A stretch of DNA of 47,329 nt from an uncultured Bacilli bacterium (lineage in GTDB: Bacteria; Bacillota_I; Bacilli_A; RF39; UBA660): contig CAKOOS010000008.1 of the NCBI GenBank assembly GCA_934098735.1, positions 1-47,329 on the forward strand. Reading direction: 5' to 3'. This document shows, in pieces, positions 33,377-40,719 of the stretch. Position 1 is the first letter of the stretch. Each line of letters opens with the position of its first letter. Below the pieces are notes generated by a model. The model searched no databases. It saw nothing but the letters and a program-made list of their open reading frames with translations, and had not been told where the DNA came from. Made by a program: the position numbers and the translations under genes.

Positions 33377-34220
33377 GGTAAGTTTAAAATCAAGCGATTT
33401 ACTTTATTTATCTGTATCTTTATATGAAGTTCAAAATAGTAAAGGTGTTATCTTAATTGTACCAGGTTTAAATGAATATAAAGAAAGATATAAAGAGTTT
33501 ATTAATTATTTAAACAATAATGGTTATAGTGTAGTTATTTATGATCCAAGAGGACAAGGCAAAAGTACTAATGATTTAAATAAACTTGGAGTCATAAATG
33601 ATGAAAAAAACCTTATAAATGATTTTAATATAATAATAAGTTATATTAAGAATAGATTTATAAATAAAACAATTTATTTGGTTGCTGATAGTCTTGGAGC
33701 TTTAACAGCATTATGTACTTTAGATAGTAATGAATTAATTAAAAAAGTTGTACTAATTAGTCCACTTTATCAAGATAATATAAATACTAACTTAAAGACA
33801 GTTAAATCATTACTTAATTTTTATGGAAAAGATAAGGAAAGTACTTTTTTTCAAAATATTTTAGGTTTTGGTAAGAAAAGTGTTATTTTAAAAGATTTAG
33901 GTGCTTTATCTTTACTTAAAAATGATCCAAATTGTTTTTATAATTATAAAAATATAAGTGTTTATCAAATTTTAAAAATGGAAGAGAATATTAAAAGTTT
34001 AAAATATCGAAATAATTTTAAATTACTTATTTTAACCGGAGTTTTAGATGTTACTTTAAGTGGTAAAGAAAATGTTTGTATTTTGTTAGATATTTTAAGA
34101 AAAAATAATTGTTTAGATATTACATGTTTAGAATACCCTAATATGGGACATAAGATTTTGTTTGAGCCTAGCAGGACTTTGGTTTATCAAGATATCTTAA
34201 ATTTTTTTACAAATAGTTAA
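33369..34220 (+). CDS. Alpha/beta hydrolase (lysophospholipase-like)
   Basis: 283 residues. The fold is clear: oxyanion region VPGLNEYKERY, the DPRGQGKS motif, nucleophile elbow ADSLG (about 110-114), acid in GVLDVTLSG and His in MGHKIL. This pattern is typical of monoacylglycerol lipase/lysophospholipase-like enzymes. No signal peptide. The ATG at 33369 overlaps the ATPase gene; a GTG at 33360 is also in frame. Substrate unknown. Confidence 0.85.
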   Translation: MIEVSLKSSDLLYLSVSLYEVQNSKGVILIVPGLNEYKERYKEFINYLNNNGYSVVIYDPRGQGKSTNDLNKLGVINDEKNLINDFNIIISYIKNRFINKTIYLVADSLGALTALCTLDSNELIKKVVLISPLYQDNINTNLKTVKSLLNFYGKDKESTFFQNILGFGKKSVILKDLGALSLLKNDPNCFYNYKNISVYQILKMEENIKSLKYRNNFKLLILTGVLDVTLSGKENVCILLDILRKNNCLDITCLEYPNMGHKILFEPSRTLVYQDILNFFTNS

Positions 34221-34280
34221 ATGAATATAGTAAAATTAATTTTTAAATGATATAATCAAAGTGTTGTAAGGCAGGTAAGT

Positions 34281-34790
34281 ATGGAAAACAAAGAAGTGTA
34301 TGAGTTTTGTGAAGATAATGCTATAACTATTGGCAAATTTTTACAAGATAATTTTGAAGTTGAGATTTATCCTTCAAAAGCAGAAAGAAAAAAGAAGAAA
34401 AATAGGATTAAGCATGATGGAATAAAAGGAATGCTTAATGTTATAATGGTACCTAAAAGTTTTGCTTATAGGTATAAAGAATTAGTAAGAATGGGAAAAA
34501 TAATTGTAGTTCGTGATGATTTTGGGGAATATCAGGCTTATATAAATCCTCGGGTTATTGCTTATTGTTGCAACTATAATGGTTTAGATAATTTTTATTA
34601 TGATAATTTAGAAATTGTTTTGAAAAAAGTATTAGATAATTATGTAGAAGACATGCGACTTATAAATCATTTTAGTGGCAATGAGACTTTTGGAAAATCT
34701 CGTCGTTTGTATTCTACTTATGATGAACTTGAGAAAAAAGAAAATAATAAAGTAGTTAGAAAAAGGGTTGAAAGTTCTTCAAAAATATGA
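34281..34790 (+). CDS. Hypothetical 169-residue protein
   Basis: Not recognised. An N-terminal helix is followed by a basic patch (AERKKKKNRIKHDGIK, about 35-50), a central globular part (MLNVIMVPKSFAYRYKELVR ... YINPRVIAYCCNYNG) and a charged tail. No membrane segment. The basic patch suggests nucleic-acid contact, but that is a guess. Its 3' end contains the promoter of the thrS leader. Confidence 0.6.
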   Translation: MENKEVYEFCEDNAITIGKFLQDNFEVEIYPSKAERKKKKNRIKHDGIKGMLNVIMVPKSFAYRYKELVRMGKIIVVRDDFGEYQAYINPRVIAYCCNYNGLDNFYYDNLEIVLKKVLDNYVEDMRLINHFSGNETFGKSRRLYSTYDELEKKENNKVVRKRVESSSKI

Positions 34791-34796
34791 TATATT
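34768..34796 (+). promoter_or_regulatory. Promoter of the thrS T-box operon
   Basis: TTGAAA, 17 bp, TATATT; it overlaps the stop codon of the upstream gene. Confidence 0.65.
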
Positions 34797-34802
34797 ATCA
34801 AT

Positions 34803-34997
34803 TGAAATCGATGAAGAAAGACATGATTTTTAATTTTATTTTTAAAAGAGAGTTAGTGGTTGGTGGAAACTAATAAGTGAATTAAGGATTACTACTTTCG
34901 AAGAGGGTTTAATAAACCACGGTTAATCGCCGTTATTAAAATTAAGTTAAATAAAGGATGGTATCGTCTTCGGACTCCTTGATACTGTCCTTTTTTT
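34803..34997 (+). promoter_or_regulatory. T-box riboswitch controlling thrS (specifier probably ACT)
   Basis: About 195 nt of leader. Stem I elements are visible: CGATGAAGAAAG at the 5' side, AGAGAG and GGTTGGTGGAAAC distally, and a probable specifier ACT (Thr) in GGATTACTACTTTCGAAG. A stem II/IIA-like section (AATAAACCACGGTTAATCGCCG) follows, then the T-box variant AAGGATGGTATCGTC at 34954-34968. The terminator pairs AAAGGA..GTATC with GATAC..TCCTTT and a T-run. Uncharged tRNA-Thr should favour the antiterminator and raise expression of the downstream genes. Confidence 0.88.
34953..34997 (+). terminator. Regulated terminator of the thrS T-box
   Basis: AAAGGA-tg-GTATC / GATAC-tg-TCCTTT with a seven-base T-run; its 5' arm is the T-box itself. 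Confidence 0.85.
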
Positions 34998-35008
34998 GTG
35001 GAGGTTTT

Positions 35009-35197
35009 ATGGAAAAAAATTATAAAGAAGAAGAAAAAGATATCAAAAAAGAGTTTAGAGAGATAGTGATGAAAATTGCTTTAATGAAAGATAAAAGTGA
35101 TCCCGAATATACTTTATGTCAAAAAAGATATGAAGAAATAAAAAAAAGAATTAAGAAATTAAAATTGGATGAAATAAAAGAAGAAAGAGGAAGATAA
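35009..35197 (+). CDS. Small highly charged protein ahead of thrS
   Basis: 62 residues, GTGGAGG upstream of the ATG. Almost entirely Lys/Glu helices (KNYKEEEKDIKKEFREI, KRYEEIKKRIKKLKLDEI), likely a helical hairpin. It sits between the T-box terminator and thrS (1 bp gap) and so shares threonine-responsive control. I do not recognise it; it could be a real small protein or a translational-coupling leader. Confidence 0.6.
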   Translation: MEKNYKEEEKDIKKEFREIVMKIALMKDKSDPEYTLCQKRYEEIKKRIKKLKLDEIKEERGR

Positions 35198-35198
35198 T

Positions 35199-36950
35199 AT
35201 GATTAATATAAAAGAAAATGAAAAGCTAAGTGTTATGAATCATTCTTGTGCTCATTTGATGGCGCAAGCAGTTAAGCATTTATATCCAGAAGCTAAATTT
35301 TGGGTTGGACCTGTTATTGAAGAAGGTTTTTATTATGATATCGATTTAAATGGAAAAACTTTAAATGAAAATGATTTACCAGCTATTGAAAAAGAAATGA
35401 AAAAATTGGCTAAAGATGGTAAAAGAATAATTAGAAAAGAAATAAGTAAAGAAGAAGCTTTAGAAATGTTTAAAAATGATCCATATAAAATAGATTTAAT
35501 ATCTAGAATGGAAGATGGTCAAATTATTTCGTGTTATACACAAGGCGATTTTACTGATTTATGTCGTGGCCCACATGTTGAAAGTGTTAAAGAACTTAAG
35601 AATTTTAAATTATTAAAGGTTAGTGGAGCTTACTGGAAAAATGATTCTAAGAATCACATGCTTCAAAGAATTTATGGAATATGTTTTGATACTCCGGAAG
35701 CACTAGAAAATCATTTGAGTGAACTTGAAGAAGCAAAAGAAAGAGACCATCGTAAAATTGGTAAGGACTTAGGAATATTCATGCTTAGTGATTTAGTAGG
35801 GCGTGGACTTCCACTTTGGCTTCCAAATGGTTATACTTTATGGAGAACATTACAAAATTATATTACAGATAAAGAAATAAGTTATGGTTATAAACATGTT
35901 CATACTCCAGATTTAGGTAGTGTTGAACTTTATAAAACTAGTGGACACTGGGATCACTATAAAGATGATATGTTTCCTGCTATGGAAATGGATAATGAAG
36001 CTTATGTCTTAAGACCTATGAATTGTCCTCATCACATGGTAATGTATAAGAATTTTTTACATTCATACAAAGATATGCCAGTTAGAATTGCTGAAGTTGC
36101 AAATGACTTTAGATATGAAGCTGCAGGTGCTGTAAAAGGTATTGAACGAGCTAGATGTTTTACTCAAAATGATTCTCATATATTCTGTACACCAGAACAA
36201 ATTGAATCTGAATTTAAAGGTGTTTTAGATTTAACGATGGATGTTTATAATGATTTTGGTTTTAAAGATTTTAAATGTCGTTTGTCACTTAGAGATCCAC
36301 TTGATAAAGAAAAATATTTTCAAGATGATAATATGTGGAACATGGCTGAAGATGCTTTAAGAAAAGTTTTAAAAGATATAAATGTTGATTATGTTGAAGC
36401 TCCAGGTGAAGCAGCGTTTTATGGACCAAAATTAGATATCTTAATAAAACCAGCTGTTGGAAATGAAGTAGCTTTATCAACAATTCAATTAGACTTTTTA
36501 TTGCCAAAGAGATTTGAACTTAATTTTATAAATGAAAATGGTGAAAAAGAAACACCAGTAGTAATACATAGAGCAATACTAGGTTCAATTGATAGATTTA
36601 TAGCTATGCTTTTAGAAGAAACAAAAGGAGTTTTACCACTTTGGCTTGCTCCGGTTCAAATAAATGTTATTCCAGTCAATAATGAATATCATTTATCTTA
36701 TGCAAAAGAGATTTATGATTTATTAAAGAAAAATAACTTTAGAGTAACACTTGATGATAGAAACGAAAAGTTATCTTATAAGATGCGTGAAAGTCAAATT
36801 AAAAAAATTCCTGTTACTCTTATATTAGGACAAAAAGAAGTGGATGATAAAACAGTTAGTTATAGATTATTTGGTAATGCAGATACAACAACAATAGAAA
36901 CCTTAGATTTTATTTCAATGTTAAATGATAAAATAAGTAATAAAAAGTAG
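35199..36950 (+). CDS. thrS: Threonyl-tRNA synthetase without TGS domain
   Basis: 583 residues against about 640 in most bacteria. The usual N-terminal TGS domain is absent. The protein opens directly with the editing domain: HSCAH (about 16-20) and CRGPH (about 121-125) keep the four editing residues. The class II core has MNCPHHMVMYKNFL (zinc Cys and motif 2 region), RCFTQNDSHIFC and GSIDRFIAMLLEE (motif 3). A C-terminal anticodon-binding domain follows (about 475-583). It is controlled by the T-box upstream. Confidence 0.95.
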   Translation: MINIKENEKLSVMNHSCAHLMAQAVKHLYPEAKFWVGPVIEEGFYYDIDLNGKTLNENDLPAIEKEMKKLAKDGKRIIRKEISKEEALEMFKNDPYKIDLISRMEDGQIISCYTQGDFTDLCRGPHVESVKELKNFKLLKVSGAYWKNDSKNHMLQRIYGICFDTPEALENHLSELEEAKERDHRKIGKDLGIFMLSDLVGRGLPLWLPNGYTLWRTLQNYITDKEISYGYKHVHTPDLGSVELYKTSGHWDHYKDDMFPAMEMDNEAYVLRPMNCPHHMVMYKNFLHSYKDMPVRIAEVANDFRYEAAGAVKGIERARCFTQNDSHIFCTPEQIESEFKGVLDLTMDVYNDFGFKDFKCRLSLRDPLDKEKYFQDDNMWNMAEDALRKVLKDINVDYVEAPGEAAFYGPKLDILIKPAVGNEVALSTIQLDFLLPKRFELNFINENGEKETPVVIHRAILGSIDRFIAMLLEETKGVLPLWLAPVQINVIPVNNEYHLSYAKEIYDLLKKNNFRVTLDDRNEKLSYKMRESQIKKIPVTLILGQKEVDDKTVSYRLFGNADTTTIETLDFISMLNDKISNKK

Positions 36951-36957
36951 ATGCAAT

Positions 36958-36986
36958 TTGCATTTTCTTTTTATTTGTGGTAAAAT
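36958..36986 (+). promoter_or_regulatory. Promoter of the kinase/repeat-protein operon
   Basis: TTGCAT, 17 bp, TAAAAT. The -35 is the 3' arm of an ATGCAA-T-TTGCAT dyad right after the thrS stop. Confidence 0.6.
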
Positions 36987-37010
36987 AGCGCACAAGACAA
37001 GGGGGTTATT

Positions 37011-37946
37011 ATGAAAACAGAAATGATTAATAAAAATGAGCTTAAAAAGTATCCAGGAGTAAATATTTCAAATAGAGATCTTAAAAAAATGCCTGAGTTA
37101 CAAATAAGTGGTAAAATTTTAAATACGGAAGGAAAGCTTTATGTTTATAGACATAAAGATAAATGGAATTCTTTAAAGGAACTACTTAAGCTTTATTATA
37201 TTCAATCACCAGAATATTTAGATAATAAAATTTATGTTGTTAGTCAGCTTTTAAAATATAGAGATGTTATTGATATGCCCGAGTTGGTATTGCCATCTTC
37301 TTTAGTTTATTTAGATGATAATATTTGTCCTTCAGGGTTCTTAATGCCATGGATTGAAAGTAATGTTAATATGTCTTTAATTTTAAATAATCCAAAAGTA
37401 AATTTAAAACAAAAAATGCTTTATTTAAAAGAAATATTTAAAATATTAGATAAGACTATGAAGATTAAAGAACTTGAAAATAATTTTTTCCTTGGAGATA
37501 TACATGAAGCTAATTTTATTTTGGATGTTGATGATCAAATGATTAAAGCTATAGATATGGATAGTGCTTATATAAATGGAAGTAACATTGGTGTATCAAA
37601 GTTTTTAACAATGAATTTTAATTTAACAAATCCAGAAAGTAAATGTGCTAAGTATTTACTAGATGAAGATGATCGACCTATTCCAGATAAAAATACAACA
37701 ACGCTATGTTTTGTTTATATGCTTTTAAATGTTTTAAGTGGTTGTAGAGATTCTTATGATTGGAGCAAGGCTGGTTTTTACTATTATTTAAGCTTTTTGG
37801 GAGATAATAAAATTTCTGGGGATCTTTTAGATGCAATTTCTAATATTTATGCTAATTCACCTAAAAATGAATTTTCTGAAGAATTACTAGATGAAATTGA
37901 TTTAAGAAGAGATTATAGTTTAGAAAAAATGGCAAGGTTAAAGTAA
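37011..37946 (+). CDS. Kinase-fold protein (APH/protein-kinase-like), unknown target
   Basis: 311 residues. A degenerate N-lobe (KLYVYRHK, about 42-49, probable lysine strand) and a hinge-like segment SGFLMPWIES (about 108-117) precede the catalytic loop LGDIHEANFIL (about 161-171) and the metal motif IDMDSAY (about 181-187). The loop Asp, Asn and the IDMD Asp are the catalytic set of the protein kinase/aminoglycoside phosphotransferase fold. No signal peptide. GGGGG precedes the ATG. It leads an operon with a 90-residue protein (1 bp gap) and a repeat protein. Whether it phosphorylates a protein or a small molecule cannot be told. Confidence 0.7.
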   Translation: MKTEMINKNELKKYPGVNISNRDLKKMPELQISGKILNTEGKLYVYRHKDKWNSLKELLKLYYIQSPEYLDNKIYVVSQLLKYRDVIDMPELVLPSSLVYLDDNICPSGFLMPWIESNVNMSLILNNPKVNLKQKMLYLKEIFKILDKTMKIKELENNFFLGDIHEANFILDVDDQMIKAIDMDSAYINGSNIGVSKFLTMNFNLTNPESKCAKYLLDEDDRPIPDKNTTTLCFVYMLLNVLSGCRDSYDWSKAGFYYYLSFLGDNKISGDLLDAISNIYANSPKNEFSEELLDEIDLRRDYSLEKMARLK

Positions 37947-37947
37947 A

Positions 37948-38220
37948 ATGAACCTTGATTTAGAAAAAATTAATTATATTTATGGAAAAGAAATACTTGA
38001 AAATTTAATAGTAATGAAAAAATATGTTATAGAAAATATAACATATTTTATTTCTTTAGGTTTTAGTGATATAGAAGATATATTAGAAAGAGAAATATTG
38101 ATTTTTATTTGTTTACCAAATGAATTTAAAAATAAAATTAATGCTTTATGTAAAAGATTAGGGAATGATTATGTTGAAATACTTCAAAATGATATAAGTT
38201 TATTTGAAGAAATAATTTGA
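37948..38220 (+). CDS. Hypothetical 90-residue helical protein
   Basis: Not recognised. Helical, acidic, with hydrophobic faces (LENLIVMKKYVIENITYFISLG, shown here in part; DIEDILEREILIFICL). Starts 1 bp after the kinase-fold gene without a clear ribosome binding site, so it is translationally coupled. Its stop is 11 bp before the next gene. Likely a partner of one of its neighbours. Confidence 0.6.
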   Translation: MNLDLEKINYIYGKEILENLIVMKKYVIENITYFISLGFSDIEDILEREILIFICLPNEFKNKINALCKRLGNDYVEILQNDISLFEEII

Positions 38221-38231
38221 AAGGAGTTAAA

Positions 38232-39788
38232 ATGATAAGTAGAGATAAATTAAAAGAAGTCCTAGTTTTTTATGGGATTGATAGTGAAAAAGTAGTAAAT
38301 AATAATGCTAATATATTAAAACAGGGTAATTATGAAGATATTGATAATGTTTTAAATTATCTGGTAAATGACTTAAAAATTATGGCAAAAAATATAGAAA
38401 AATGTCCAAGCATTATGTATAGAAATGTTAGTGCTATAAAATATAATTATCTTTTTTTACAAAATACTAATGTTAAAGCAGATAGTATTGAAACGACACT
38501 ACATATTTTAACGACTTCTCCGTTTAAATTACAAAAAACATATAAATATATTAAAGATAATTATGGAATAGATTCTATAAACAAACTTACTTCTATTTTA
38601 GGAGTCTCTGTAGACAGAATTATGCAGATTGAAAAAATAACTAATGATAAAAATGTTATATTACTTGCAGCTGTTTCTAAATTAGGTGTGGAAGATATAA
38701 AAAATAATATTGAAATATGTCAAAAATATAATATACCTATTGGTAATAGTGTTTTTTTAAAAAAGAGTGATGAACTTGAAAAAATAATTAAATTTTGTAG
38801 GTTAAAAAAGATTCCAATAAGTGCAAATGTATTTTTGAAATCTTTAAAAGAAATTGATAAAATTGTTAAGATTTGTGAAGAATATAAAATTCCTATTAGT
38901 GGTAGTGTTTTTATGAAATCAGCAGATGATATTACAAGAATAATTGATGTATGTATTAAAGAAAATGTTCCTATAACGGGAAATGTGTTTTTGAAAAAAT
39001 CTCAAGAAATAGAAAAAATAATTTTTGTTTGTAAAAAGTACGGTATTCCTGTTAGTGGTAGCGTTTTTATGAAATCGAGTAAAGAAGTGGAAGACCTTAT
39101 AAAACTTTCTTTGCAAGAAAATATTCCTATAATGGGAAATATGTTTTTAAGAACTGCAGAAGAAGCTAAAAAAATAATAGCTTTTTGTAAAGAAAATGAT
39201 ATTCCAATAAATGCTAGTGTTTTTAAAAAGAATGTTTATGAATTAGAAAGTACATTAGATCTTTGTCAAAAGTATAATCTTACTGTATGTAGTAGTATGT
39301 TTTTAAATACTGCCTTAGAAAATGAAAAAATAATTTTAATTTGTCTTAAAAATAATATACCTATAACGGGAAGTGTATTTTTGAAAAAAGCTCTTGAAGT
39401 AGAAAAAATAATTGACTTATGTCATGATAATAAAATAGAAATTTCTTCTAGTATATTTTTAAAGCCTGCCAGAAATATAGAAGAAAATATTTTATATGTT
39501 AAAAGTAATTATGGAGAAAAATTTTTAAAATCATTAATTATTAATAAAAGTCTTCAAAATCTTCGAACTATTTTGCCTTATTTAGATGAGCTTAATGTTT
39601 TAAATGTTGTTTTAAAAAGTCCATCTATTCTTACGTTATCTTTTGATGAAGTTAAAAATAGAATAGAATATCTTAAAAACAATGATCTTCCAATTGTAGC
39701 AGATAATGGAAGGTTTAATAAAGTATTTGGACTATCTAAGAAGAACTATGAGAAATTAATAAGTGAAAAAAGAACTTTATATAAATAA
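38232..39788 (+). CDS. Solenoid protein with ten 26-residue repeats and mTERF-like ends
   Basis: 518 residues. The N-terminal part (about 1-165) has helical motifs such as CPSIMYRNVSAIKYNYLFLQ, and the C-terminal part has LKSPSILTLSFDEVKNRIEY. Both resemble mTERF-type repeats (P-S-I-L...I.yL). Between them (residues about 168-427) are ten uninterrupted units of exactly 26 residues, consensus IPISGSVFLKKSxEIEKIIxxC + 4 residues. Each looks like a short strand followed by a helix, so the whole should form a regular alpha/beta solenoid. Start ATG 38232 with AAGGAG. Function unknown. Confidence 0.75.
   Translation: MISRDKLKEVLVFYGIDSEKVVNNNANILKQGNYEDIDNVLNYLVNDLKIMAKNIEKCPSIMYRNVSAIKYNYLFLQNTNVKADSIETTLHILTTSPFKLQKTYKYIKDNYGIDSINKLTSILGVSVDRIMQIEKITNDKNVILLAAVSKLGVEDIKNNIEICQKYNIPIGNSVFLKKSDELEKIIKFCRLKKIPISANVFLKSLKEIDKIVKICEEYKIPISGSVFMKSADDITRIIDVCIKENVPITGNVFLKKSQEIEKIIFVCKKYGIPVSGSVFMKSSKEVEDLIKLSLQENIPIMGNMFLRTAEEAKKIIAFCKENDIPINASVFKKNVYELESTLDLCQKYNLTVCSSMFLNTALENEKIILICLKNNIPITGSVFLKKALEVEKIIDLCHDNKIEISSSIFLKPARNIEENILYVKSNYGEKFLKSLIINKSLQNLRTILPYLDELNVLNVVLKSPSILTLSFDEVKNRIEYLKNNDLPIVADNGRFNKVFGLSKKNYEKLISEKRTLYK
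38733..39512 (+). repeat. Ten coding repeats of exactly 78 bp
   Basis: Protein-level tandem repeat, period 26 codons, no insertion or deletion over ten units: units begin IPIG, IPIS, IPIS, VPIT, IPVS, IPIM, IPIN, LTVC, IPIT, IEIS. DNA identity between units is moderate, so the array is old and kept by selection on the protein. Confidence 0.9.
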
Positions 39789-39795
39789 AAAATGT

Positions 39796-39824
39796 TTGAC
39801 AAACATATAATATTAGTGTAATAT
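39796..39824 (+). promoter_or_regulatory. Promoter of infC-rpmI-rplT
   Basis: Consensus TTGACA, 17 bp, TAATAT. The -35 lies inside the perfect dyad ATGTTTG-A-CAAACAT (39792-39806), which could be an operator or the 3' hairpin of the upstream operon. Confidence 0.75.
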
Positions 39825-39829
39825 ATTGT

Positions 39830-39943
39830 TGTTACTTGAAAAAGGAAAGCGATTTAGTATCCACCTGATTACATTTAGTAATGGGTTTAATGCCAAAAAT
39901 AATTTTTGATGTTAAATGGATACTATGTTAGTGTCCATTTTTT
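39830..39943 (+). promoter_or_regulatory. L20-leader-type attenuator upstream of infC
   Basis: TTAGTATCCA (39854-39863) can pair with TGGATACTA (39917-39925), while the latter also forms the 5' arm of a terminator. The two structures exclude each other. This is the arrangement of the Bacilli infC leader, where ribosomal protein L20 binds an rRNA-like fold to promote termination. The match to that RNA family is by architecture and position; the L20-binding site itself was not verified. Confidence 0.75.
39916..39943 (+). terminator. Regulated terminator in the infC leader
   Basis: ATGGATACTA, TGT, TAGTGTCCAT (10 bp with one G-T pair) and six T. Confidence 0.85.
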
Positions 39944-39965
39944 GATGACATTGGAGGTGCTTAAA

Positions 39966-40508
39966 ATAGCAAATAATAATAGTAATGAACTACCAATCAA
40001 TGAAAATATTAAAGTAGAAGAATTGATGGTAATAGGGCCGAATGGCGAAAAGATGGGCTTAAAGAATATTAAAGATGCTCTTACACTTGCAAATTATGCT
40101 GGGTTAGATTTAGTTTTGATGAATGGAACAGGAGTTCCTGCTGTTGCTAAAATAATGGATTACAATAAATATCGTTATGAAAAGCAAAAAAAGTTAAAGG
40201 AAACTCAAAAAAAGCAAAGAGAAGCAAATAAAGAGTTAAAAGAATATCGTCTTTCAGTTACCATTGATATTGGAGACTTTGAAACTAGAAGAAAGAATGC
40301 TCAAGGTTATTTAGAAAAAGGACATAAAATTAAAGCATTTATCCGTTTTAAGGGTCGTCAAATGGCAAGACCTGAACAAGGTAAAGAAGTATTACTAAAA
40401 TTTGCAGAATCTTTAGCAGATTACTCTGTTATTGAAGTTGAACCAAAATTAGATGGTAGACAAATGGCAATGATTTTAGCACCAAAAAAAGGAGAAGGGA
40501 AAAAATAA
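39966..40508 (+). CDS. infC: Translation initiation factor IF-3, AUA start
   Basis: 180 residues from the ATA at 39966 (MANNNSNELPINENI). GGAGG lies 8 nt before this ATA and no ATG or GTG fits it. An ATG at 39945 has no ribosome binding site and falls just after the terminator T-run. Rare start codons (AUU, AUA, AUC) are a hallmark of infC, because IF-3 rejects them and so limits its own synthesis. N-domain NENIKVEELMVIGPNGEKMG, C-domain KAFIRFKGRQMARPEQG and the final EPKLDGRQMAMILAPKK are typical. It overlaps rpmI by one base. Confidence 0.93.
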   Translation: MANNNSNELPINENIKVEELMVIGPNGEKMGLKNIKDALTLANYAGLDLVLMNGTGVPAVAKIMDYNKYRYEKQKKLKETQKKQREANKELKEYRLSVTIDIGDFETRRKNAQGYLEKGHKIKAFIRFKGRQMARPEQGKEVLLKFAESLADYSVIEVEPKLDGRQMAMILAPKKGEGKK

Positions 40509-40702
40509 TGGCAAAATGTAAACAAAAGACACATAAATCAAGTTCAAAAGTGTTTAATAAGAAGAAAAATGGGGAACTTACTTACATGAAATCTGGAAGT
40601 AACCATAAAACTGGAAAAGATACAGCAAAAGAAGTTAGACAAAGACGTAATAAAGGTACATTAGCAAAAGGAGATAGAAACAGATTAAAATCTGTTATCT
40701 AA
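40508..40702 (+). CDS. rpmI: 50S ribosomal protein L35
   Basis: 64 residues, basic: MAKCKQKTHKSSSKVFNKKK, then SNHKTGKDTAKEVRQRR and GDRNRLKSVI, the standard L35 sequence. The ATG shares its A with the infC stop (TAATG), so the two are coupled. Middle gene of infC-rpmI-rplT. Confidence 0.97.
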   Translation: MAKCKQKTHKSSSKVFNKKKNGELTYMKSGSNHKTGKDTAKEVRQRRNKGTLAKGDRNRLKSVI

Positions 40703-40719
40703 TAAAGAGGTGAACAAGA

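Noticed and set aside
31628..34790. A HerA-based antiphage defence cluster
   Set aside because: No nuclease, Sir2 or other known defence partner is adjacent; the neighbours are a lipase-like hydrolase and an unrecognised protein, so the claim is not supported.
38733..39512. CRISPR-like regular repeats
   Set aside because: The 78-bp period is in frame, has no spacers, DNA identity is moderate, and it encodes a continuous 26-residue protein repeat.
39906..39965. N-terminal extension of IF-3 from the ATG at 39906 or 39945
   Set aside because: The extension would lie in the attenuator stem and T-run, lacks a ribosome binding site and does not resemble IF-3; GGAGG fits the ATA at 39966.
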